From: Desulfobacterales bacterium
Lineage (GTDB): Bacteria > Desulfobacterota > Desulfobacteria > Desulfobacterales > QNYZ01
Direction: 5' to 3'
NCBI GenBank assembly: GCA_029938515.1
Contig: JAOZUU010000028.1
Location: forward strand, 1-12,616
Length of the DNA stretch: 12,616 bases
The notes under the pieces are model-generated. The model was not told the DNA's origin. It made no database searches and saw only the letters and a list, made by a program, of their open reading frames with translations. Below are positions 6,812 to 12,616 of the stretch, piece by piece. The position numbers were made by a program, and so were the translations under genes. How positions within the stretch are numbered: position 1 is the first letter of the stretch; the number at the start of each line of letters is the position of its first letter.

Positions 6812-7675
6812 ATGAAACCATTATTAAAGAAAAAAGTGCGTTTTTCAGAATATAATAGCAACCCATATCTATCCGTGTGGGTCTGTGTGGGTCTGTGGCT
6901 AATTATTACGATTCTATTAGGGAGCGCTCATTCCTCTTCGGCTCAGGACTATATTGTCGGGGAAGGCGATGTCCTGAAAATCACCGTGTACGAGCACGAT
7001 GATTTAACCATGACTGTCAGGGTCAGCGGTGAGGGAACCATTGCTTTTCCCTTGATCGGCAAGGTCCCGGTGGCCGGCCTGACCTTGACCGGGATCGCCC
7101 GGAAAATCACTGTGCTTCTGGCAGACGGCTATATCGTCAATCCCCAGGTAAATATTTTCATCCATGAATTCAGAAGTAACAAGGCTACTGTTCTGGGGCA
7201 GATTAACCGGCCCGGCCTTTATGAACTCCGTCAATATACCACGCTTTTGGAGATCATCTCCCAGGCCGGAGGCTTGACCCGGGGAGCGGGGAACAAGGCG
7301 ATCATTAAACGAAAGCTCCCTTCGGGATCAGATCGGGAAGAAGAGTCTATCACCATTGATTTGAAAAACATGATCGAAGGGGGAGATACGTCCCGGAATA
7401 TTCAGATCATGGGTGGTGACAGTATTTACATTACCGCTGTGGCGGTATATTACGTCACCGGTGAAGTCAAGAAACCGGATGAATTCAATCTGGACGGAAA
7501 AATATCGATTATCCAGGCCATCACCAAAGCCGGTGGGTTTACCGAAAAAGCCGCCCCCACAAAAGTAAAAATCATACGAAAAACAGCCGACAGCAAAAAG
7601 GTGCTCAGCAAAGTGTCAATGGATGAGCCGGTTTTGCCCAATGATGTCATCGTGGTACCGGAGAGTTTCTTTTAA
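6812..7675 (+). CDS. Polysaccharide export protein (Wza-type)
   Basis: A 287-aa outer-membrane polysaccharide export protein. After a signal peptide (hydrophobic core at about 22-37, likely cut near SSA/QDY) comes the export domain, starting YIVGEGDVLKITVYEHDDLT, then two SLBB-type segments: VLGQINRPGLYEL...ISQAGGLT and VTGEVKKPDEFNL...ITKAGGFT. The family forms the channel or periplasmic collar that passes exopolysaccharide out of the cell. Unlike Wza itself there is no lipobox cysteine at the cut site; the only nearby Cys is inside the hydrophobic core. The Shine-Dalgarno is weak (AAAG), and the 5' end lies inside an inverted-repeat element, so the true start deserves care; GTG codons at about 6875-6887 are later options. 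The kinase gene begins 2 bp after the stop. Confidence 0.88.
   Translation: MKPLLKKKVRFSEYNSNPYLSVWVCVGLWLIITILLGSAHSSSAQDYIVGEGDVLKITVYEHDDLTMTVRVSGEGTIAFPLIGKVPVAGLTLTGIARKITVLLADGYIVNPQVNIFIHEFRSNKATVLGQINRPGLYELRQYTTLLEIISQAGGLTRGAGNKAIIKRKLPSGSDREEESITIDLKNMIEGGDTSRNIQIMGGDSIYITAVAVYYVTGEVKKPDEFNLDGKISIIQAITKAGGFTEKAAPTKVKIIRKTADSKKVLSKVSMDEPVLPNDVIVVPESFF
6875..6894 (+). repeat. Tandem 10-bp direct repeat inside the wza signal-peptide region
   Basis: GTGTGGGTCT occurs twice head to tail (6875-6884 and 6885-6894), with the start of a third copy (GTGG) at 6895. Because 10 is not a multiple of three, the copies are read in different frames, giving VWVCVGLWL. It overlaps the distal arm of the larger inverted repeat. 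Confidence 0.75.
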
Positions 7676-7677
7676 AC

Positions 7678-9885
7678 ATGAATGAAAATGAAATCCATTT
7701 AAAAAATTATCTTCGCGTTATTCTAAAAAGAAAATATACGGTGATGACCTTTTTCATCGTCATTTTTGTCATCGCCCTGATGGGAAGTCTTTCTTATACC
7801 CCCGTATACACGGCTTCGACCAAGCTTCTGATCGAGAAAAACGACGCAAACCCCTTGATGATGAATTATCGCTATGGGGCCTCCTATGATCCTGAGTTTG
7901 TTGCCACCCAATCTCAAATAATCAAGAGTGAACCTGTTTCAAAAAAAGTGGCTGAGGCCCTTGATCTTGAAAATTCCTACGCTTCCTTTTTTAAAGATGT
8001 TCAAGAGAACCCTTCGAGAATTAACAATCCCCTTGTCTGGTTTAAAGACCTCTATGGAATCATCATGAAAACCGCCGGGATCGGAAAAGTATCTCCGGGC
8101 GATCAGGACGGGGAAGCAGACCCGGACGGCAAATCGGGCATTAAAACCAGGCCCGGGTCGGAAGTGTATAGCGAGATGATTAGTAGCGGTGTCTTTATTG
8201 AGCCGGTGGAAGAAAGCGATATTGTGGCTATCGGCTATACATCCACCAATCCTGAATTTTCGAAACGAGTCGTGAATGCGGTGGCCAAGGCGTATATCGA
8301 AGAAACCCTTGAAATGAAAATGGCCGCTTCCAGGCACACCATCGCATGGATGACGGAGAAAGCCGAAAAAGAAAGGACCAGGCTGGAAAACACGGAAAAA
8401 GCGCTGCAGAACTATATGCGCAATGAAAATATTGTTGCCGTCGAGGATCGAATTGCCATCATTCCCGAAAGACTGACTGAAATCAGCACCCAGCTGACCA
8501 AGGCCGAAGTCAAGCGCAAGGAACTGCAGTCGCTGAACAACATGGTCAGCCGGGTATCGCAAAACCTGGAAGGTGCTGAAACAATCAATGTGATTGCTTC
8601 CGATGCAACCCTCCGGTCGATTCGTTCGCAACTGATGGAGATCGATCAGAAGATTACGGAACTATCCAAGAAGTACGGGCCCAAACATCCGGTGATCAAA
8701 AGAGCCCTGGCCGATGCGAATAAACTGGAAGAAAAAAGAAAGAAAGAGATTTTACGGATCATTCAATCGATAAAGAACGAATTTGAACTTGCCAGATCCA
8801 GCGAGGAGAATCTCCGGGAACTTTTTGAAAAAACCAAGCTTGAGGCGGCCCGGCTGAACGAGAAGAATATTCAATACGGGATGCTGAAGCGGGAGATTGA
8901 AACCAACCGGTACCTGTATGATGCCCTGATAAAAAAAATTAAGGAGCAAAGTATCACCGATCAGGCCCAGACGGTAAATATATGGATTGTTGAAGAAGCC
9001 AAAACACCGGAACATCCATCGAATCAGCGCAATAAACAAAGAATGATCCTCGGAATTCTGCTGGGGCTTTTCGGCGGGATCGGGGTGGCATTCTTCCTGG
9101 AATATCTGGATCAGACGGTCAAAAGTCCGGATGAAGTTGAAAAACGATTCGGCATTTCCGTGCTTGGTATGGTACCGCTTTTAAAATCCAGAAAGAAGCG
9201 TCCGGAAAAAGTGGTTATCGATGATCCTTCTTCCGCTTTTTCCGAAAGCTACAAAACGATCCGAACGGCTATCCTGCTCTCCTCGGCAAAAACAGCGCCC
9301 AAAACCCTGCTTATCACCAGCGCTTCACCGGAAGAGGGCAAGACCGTTACCGCCATCAACCTGGCGATAACCCTGGCCGCGCAGTCTTCGACCAAGGTCC
9401 TGATCATCGATGCCGATTTAAGAAGGCCCCGTTTGGATTCGATTTTCGATCTCGATGGATCATATGGGTTAAGTACTTTTCTATCCGGTGTGTCGGACCA
9501 AGAGATCATTCAGGAAACACCTATCCCAAACATGTCTGTTATACTGGCCGGACCTATTCCGCCAAATCCTTCCGAATTGCTCGGCTCCAACCTAATGAAT
9601 GAACTGTTTGATGATCTAGAAAAAAAATTCGATTTCATTGTCATTGACTCGCCCCCCCTGTTGTCTGTTTCGGACGGGATAATATTAAGCACGGATGTGG
9701 ATGGAACGATAATGGTAATTAAGGCGGGAAAAACAACCTATGAAATTGTAAAAAGGGGGTTGAAGACCTTAAACGATATTGAATCTCGTGTCATCGGTTC
9801 TGTCCTCAATGCCGTGGATATCAAAAAAAGCGACTATTACAATTACGGCTATCATCAGTATTATCATTCCTATTCTTCGGATTAA
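7678..9885 (+). CDS. Wzc-type chain-length regulator / BY-tyrosine kinase fusion
   Basis: A 735-aa inner-membrane protein that joins a Wzz-type chain-length domain to a bacterial tyrosine kinase. The first membrane helix is near residues 19-41, followed by a periplasmic coiled-coil stretch (about 220-440) rich in Glu, Lys and Leu. The Pro-containing TPEHPSNQRN segment leads into the second helix (about 457-475). The cytosolic kinase shows Walker A SASPEEGKT at 548-556, Walker A' IIDAD at 576-580, Walker B IVIDSPP ending near 660, and a C-terminal cluster of seven tyrosines in the last 16 or so residues (YYNYGYHQYYHSY), the usual autophosphorylation tail. It works with the Wza-type protein directly upstream to control polymer length and export. 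Full length, with no odd residues. GGAGAG lies 12 bases before the ATG. Confidence 0.92.
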   Translation: MNENEIHLKNYLRVILKRKYTVMTFFIVIFVIALMGSLSYTPVYTASTKLLIEKNDANPLMMNYRYGASYDPEFVATQSQIIKSEPVSKKVAEALDLENSYASFFKDVQENPSRINNPLVWFKDLYGIIMKTAGIGKVSPGDQDGEADPDGKSGIKTRPGSEVYSEMISSGVFIEPVEESDIVAIGYTSTNPEFSKRVVNAVAKAYIEETLEMKMAASRHTIAWMTEKAEKERTRLENTEKALQNYMRNENIVAVEDRIAIIPERLTEISTQLTKAEVKRKELQSLNNMVSRVSQNLEGAETINVIASDATLRSIRSQLMEIDQKITELSKKYGPKHPVIKRALADANKLEEKRKKEILRIIQSIKNEFELARSSEENLRELFEKTKLEAARLNEKNIQYGMLKREIETNRYLYDALIKKIKEQSITDQAQTVNIWIVEEAKTPEHPSNQRNKQRMILGILLGLFGGIGVAFFLEYLDQTVKSPDEVEKRFGISVLGMVPLLKSRKKRPEKVVIDDPSSAFSESYKTIRTAILLSSAKTAPKTLLITSASPEEGKTVTAINLAITLAAQSSTKVLIIDADLRRPRLDSIFDLDGSYGLSTFLSGVSDQEIIQETPIPNMSVILAGPIPPNPSELLGSNLMNELFDDLEKKFDFIVIDSPPLLSVSDGIILSTDVDGTIMVIKAGKTTYEIVKRGLKTLNDIESRVIGSVLNAVDIKKSDYYNYGYHQYYHSYSSD

Positions 9886-10036
9886 GACCGTATCACCTCA
9901 TTGTTCATTTTCTGTCATTTTTCTCTGCGCCTTTGCGGGCGATATTTTTCCCCACCAATGTGCCACAAGGCCAGAAGGTAAGATGATATGAAGATGAGGG
10001 GGGGATCTTCTCACCTTCTCACCATCTCATTCCCAT
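9886..10036 (+). other. 151-bp intergenic region with purine/pyrimidine repeats
   Basis: No gene is supported here. Positions 9931-9950 (TTCTCTGCGCCTTTGCGGGC) resemble dispersed Cys-independent intergenic repeats of the 'GCAAAGGCGCAGAG' kind that I associate with deltaproteobacterial genomes. Positions 9971-10030 are a purine-rich run (AGAAGG, AAGATG, GGGGGGG) followed by its pyrimidine-rich counterpart (TCTTCTCACCTTCTCACC). GAAGAT at 9990-9995 pairs with ATCTTC at 10005-10010, a weak hairpin. No Shine-Dalgarno precedes the next ATG. Confidence 0.5.
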
Positions 10037-12400
10037 ATGCATAGACTCGTCTACTGGATTTTCATCTCCGTCTTAATTTTCGCACCCTTGGCTTTTGGGA
10101 CCGTGGAGCGGTGGTCGCTGACCATCATGGAGAGTGTATCCTTTTCGGCACTTTTACTCTTTTTTTTATCGGTATTTAGAAAAAAGAGCACCTTTTATGA
10201 AGTTCCCGGTCTTATCCCGCTGATTTTCCTGGGAGCCTATATGCTCCTCCAGTTGATCCCCCTGCCCGCAAATCTTGTAAATCTCATTTCACCGGCAACC
10301 TATACCCTTTACAATGATACCGTTGGGGTCATTAACCCCCTGGGCTGGATTTCATTTTCAATCAACCCAGGGGCAACCCTGTCGGAATTTTTTCGTTTTT
10401 TAGCGTATCTTGCCTTCTATATTCTGACTGTACAGCTGCTCACGAAAAGAGACCTGTTAAAACAGACGATCGGTGTGGTGATTGTTTTCGCCACGCTGCT
10501 CTCCGTTCTGGCAATGATTCAACACTTTACCATGATTCAGAGCGTTTCCCAGGCCGATCGAAAAATTTTCTGGTTCAGGGAACTGACTCACGGCGGCGCG
10601 CCCTTTGGCCCTTACGTCAACCGGAATCATTATGCCGGCTGGATGGGGATGATCTTTCCCATCGTTTTGAGCATGTTTCTGTTGCATAAGCCGGTGGGTA
10701 TCTATCGCTCCTTCCGTGAGAAGATGATCGGGTTCCTGACCCAGGGCAGAACCAATACCTATATTCTTCTGGGGCTGTCGGCAACCTTGATCTCGATTTC
10801 CATTTTTTTGAGTCTTTCGCGAGGCGGCATCATCAGTCTCGGCCTGGCACTTCTTTTTCTCGCGATCATGGTTACGCTTGGGAAACCCGGGCGGGGCAAA
10901 GGGGTGTTGATCATATGCGTTTTTACCATCGTGCTGCTGTGTGTGGGATGGTTCGGATGGGAACCGATTTTTAAACGGTTCGATACGATCCGGGATGTAC
11001 ACGGGGATATCGCCGGGCAACGGCCGACCATCTGGGAAGACAGTTTCAATCTCGTCAAAGACTTTCCCCTGGCAGGGTCCGGTTTTGGAACCTTTAAGGA
11101 TCTGTATCCAAAGTATCGCCATTTTCCCGGCCACATGGTTGTCGAACACGCCCATAACGATTATCTTGAACTTCTGGCCGAAGGAGGAATCCCGGGGACA
11201 TTACTGGTCTTCTGGTTTTTAGCCGTTTTTTTCTTCAAATCGGTTCGGGCATTTTTAAAAAGAAACGATATGTATTCGATTTATCTTTATTTCGGTATCC
11301 TTGCCGGGATCATTTCGATTTTAATCCATGGCCTGACCGATTTTAATCTCCATATCGGCGCCAACGGGCTCTACTTTTTCTTCCTCCTCGGATTAGCTGT
11401 ATCCGCAACCAATACGAGAATAAGCTATCGACAGAAGGATACCAATCTGAACCAGCTCCAGTTCCCCTTGCAGAAGTTTTTAGGCCCTGGGTTTGCCATC
11501 GTATTTCTTTTCATGCTCCTCTTTAATACGGGCAGCCTCATGGCTGAACTGAACTTTTCCTCCATCGAAGATGTCAGTTTGAACAAAGATATCCCGCCAA
11601 AGATGCTTTTTGAGATCAATCGCCGGGCCCGCCGGGCGTGTCGTTTAAATCCGCTGGAAGCTAAGTATCACTTTGCGGCGGCCAATATCGAAGCGTTTCG
11701 ATCAAATGATGACATTGCCTTAAAACAATATATAGAAGCCGTTCGCTTGAACCCGGCGCGTGGAGAGTATCTTCAGCGGCTGGCAGTCGAGTTATCCGCC
11801 CGTGAAAATTTCGAAGCGGCCGACAAGTTGCTCCGCGCCGGTATCAAATACAATCCGGGCAATCCCAATAGGTACCTTGGATATGCCGCCTGGTTGTTGT
11901 CCCAGGGCCATACGCAACGCGCCATGAAGAATTTGAATCGCGCCATCGCCATGGAACCTAAAAAATTTGATAAAAGTCTCACCCTCATGGTGATCCACGG
12001 CCTAACGGAACAGGAGATGCAAACCGCCATACCTGAACGGGTCGAGCCCCATCTCCACTTCGCGGACTTTCTCTTACAGACGGGAAACGTCGAAATGGCG
12101 GAAGCGGTTTATCGCCACGCCCTCGAATTCGTTAAAAATGAAGATGTGGTAAAATTTGCCTACTTCAACAAGGTTTACCAATTCTATATCAAAAAAGACC
12201 GTCCCGAAGATGCCCTCGATGTCCTGAAAGAAGCCATTGAATTTTTACCGGCAAACCCTTATTTACGATTGCAGATGGCGGCCTTATACGAACAGCTCGG
12301 AGTAACCTGTCGTGCCGTCGAGGAATACCGGAATACCTTGACTATAGAGCCTCAAAATCGAAAAGCAAAAAAACGGCTTAAGAAGATTCTGTCCGAATAG
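10037..12400 (+). CDS. O-antigen ligase/Wzy-like membrane protein with TPR domain
   Basis: A 787-aa protein with two parts. Residues 1 to about 480 carry roughly ten to twelve membrane helices and the hallmarks of the Wzy_C/O-antigen ligase family: SLSRGG at 259-264 and a large periplasmic loop with EHAHNDYLE at 370-378 before another helix. Such proteins polymerise glycan repeats or ligate a glycan or glycoprotein substrate in the inner membrane. Residues about 540-787 are helical TPR-like repeats (YIEAVRLNPARGEYL, LNRAIAMEPKKFDKS, YRNTLTIEPQNRKAK), which may hold a protein partner or scaffold. ATG 10037 is the first start after an in-frame stop at 9995. The region before it is pyrimidine-rich and has no Shine-Dalgarno, so initiation may be weak or leaderless-like. 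The ABC exporter gene starts at the very next base after the stop. Polymerase versus ligase cannot be settled from sequence. Confidence 0.87.
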   Translation: MHRLVYWIFISVLIFAPLAFGTVERWSLTIMESVSFSALLLFFLSVFRKKSTFYEVPGLIPLIFLGAYMLLQLIPLPANLVNLISPATYTLYNDTVGVINPLGWISFSINPGATLSEFFRFLAYLAFYILTVQLLTKRDLLKQTIGVVIVFATLLSVLAMIQHFTMIQSVSQADRKIFWFRELTHGGAPFGPYVNRNHYAGWMGMIFPIVLSMFLLHKPVGIYRSFREKMIGFLTQGRTNTYILLGLSATLISISIFLSLSRGGIISLGLALLFLAIMVTLGKPGRGKGVLIICVFTIVLLCVGWFGWEPIFKRFDTIRDVHGDIAGQRPTIWEDSFNLVKDFPLAGSGFGTFKDLYPKYRHFPGHMVVEHAHNDYLELLAEGGIPGTLLVFWFLAVFFFKSVRAFLKRNDMYSIYLYFGILAGIISILIHGLTDFNLHIGANGLYFFFLLGLAVSATNTRISYRQKDTNLNQLQFPLQKFLGPGFAIVFLFMLLFNTGSLMAELNFSSIEDVSLNKDIPPKMLFEINRRARRACRLNPLEAKYHFAAANIEAFRSNDDIALKQYIEAVRLNPARGEYLQRLAVELSARENFEAADKLLRAGIKYNPGNPNRYLGYAAWLLSQGHTQRAMKNLNRAIAMEPKKFDKSLTLMVIHGLTEQEMQTAIPERVEPHLHFADFLLQTGNVEMAEAVYRHALEFVKNEDVVKFAYFNKVYQFYIKKDRPEDALDVLKEAIEFLPANPYLRLQMAALYEQLGVTCRAVEEYRNTLTIEPQNRKAKKRLKKILSE

Positions 12401-12616
12401 ATGAATCAACATCACATCAGTCAAAAAATCCGTCAAAGCCTTCGCCTCGATCGTGCGGTCAAATTCGTCTGGAGTGCCGCCCCGGGATGGACGTTGATCA
12501 GTCTTGTCCTGATCATTGTCCAGGGCGTGTTACCGCTTCTCGTACTTTATGTGATGAAGCTCATCATCGACGCCGTGACTTTCGCCCTGACGGTGCCGAA
12601 TCAGACGGCAGCATTC
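12401..12616 (+). CDS. ABC exporter, N-terminal part (partial, runs off the window)
   Basis: The first 72 codons of a protein that starts immediately after the previous stop. LRLDRAVKFVWSAAPGWTLI is followed by a membrane helix (LVLIIVQGVLPLLVLYVMKL) and IIDAVT, the start typical of MsbA-like ABC transporters with a fused permease and ATPase. The nucleotide-binding half lies beyond the window, so the ATPase motifs cannot be checked. A role in exporting a lipid-linked glycan or a peptide is possible. No Shine-Dalgarno is visible apart from bases inside the upstream gene (AAGAAGATT), so coupling to the ligase gene is likely. Confidence 0.75.
   Translation, partial: MNQHHISQKIRQSLRLDRAVKFVWSAAPGWTLISLVLIIVQGVLPLLVLYVMKLIIDAVTFALTVPNQTAAF

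Larger units (their letters stand above)
6717..6903. repeat. Element with 23-bp terminal inverted repeats spanning the wza start
   Basis: The left arm at 6717-6739 (ATTAGCCACAGACTTACACA then GAC) matches the reverse complement of 6881-6903 at 21 of 23 positions. The two differences are TT against GG, which still pair as G-U in RNA. The 141-bp interior holds the 29-bp palindrome and the wza start codon at 6812. The shape is like a small non-autonomous mobile or REP-type element. I see no clear target-site duplication or transposase. Whether it recurs elsewhere in the genome cannot be told from here. Confidence 0.55.

Noticed and set aside
6875..6898. CRISPR-like or tandem-repeat array
   Set aside because: Only two full 10-bp units plus a fragment, with no spacers; better explained as part of the inverted-repeat arm.
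7939..8631. Antisense open frame of 230 codons opposite the Wzc-type gene
   Set aside because: Phe/His/Gly-rich shadow of the coiled-coil region, with no ribosome site and no recognised motif.
10457..11155. Antisense open frame of 232 codons opposite the ligase gene
   Set aside because: It lies wholly inside a strongly supported membrane-protein gene. Its His/Gln/Arg/Pro-rich translation has no domain features, as expected from the complement of such a gene.

Overview
The window is a co-directional (+ strand) block of eleven protein genes plus the tail of a twelfth. It looks like Desulfobacterota (a sulfate reducer or syntrophic deltaproteobacterium). That call is an inference from mid-range GC, from a gene set resembling the SynChlorMet (Scm) cassette described for Syntrophobacter, Chlorobium, methanogens and strain NaphS2, and from a fused Wzc-type kinase next to a beta-barrel of the BBP2/EpsL type. 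No rRNA, tRNA, CRISPR or transposase gene was seen.

Positions 1-4799 are a ribosomal-peptide (RiPP) modification cassette: the end of an unidentified gene, a PqqD-like peptide-binding protein (scmD-like), two radical SAM/SPASM enzymes (scmE- and scmF-like), a 77-aa Gly/Cys-rich candidate precursor, a 334-bp gap with a weak terminator and one tiny ORF, an HPr-kinase-like P-loop protein (scmC-like), and a small S24/S26 peptidase with a Ser-His pair. The first four complete genes are tightly packed or overlapping, and the last two overlap by one base. The precursor has six cysteines 9-11 residues apart, each followed by glycine at +3 (CxxG), after a short leader. As I recall the family descriptions, no precursor had been named for this cassette, so this peptide is the main point of interest.

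Positions 4866-12616 are an exopolysaccharide export and assembly operon: a 170-aa secreted protein of unknown role, an outer-membrane beta-barrel, a Wza-type export protein, a fused Wzz/BY-kinase (Wzc-type), an O-antigen ligase/Wzy-like membrane protein with a TPR tail, and the N-terminus of an ABC exporter. Spacing is 0-7 bp within three pairs (secreted protein to barrel, wza to wzc, ligase to ABC). The larger gaps (6702-6811 and 9886-10036) hold palindromic or simple-sequence repeats. One inverted repeat encloses the start of the wza gene and its distal arm encodes the signal-peptide core.

Proposed logic: PqqD presents the precursor leader to the two radical SAM enzymes, which probably crosslink the cysteines. 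The P-loop protein and the peptidase would finish or process the peptide. Co-orientation with the polysaccharide genes suggests that the peptide may act at, or be exported to, the cell surface, but the sequence does not show this.
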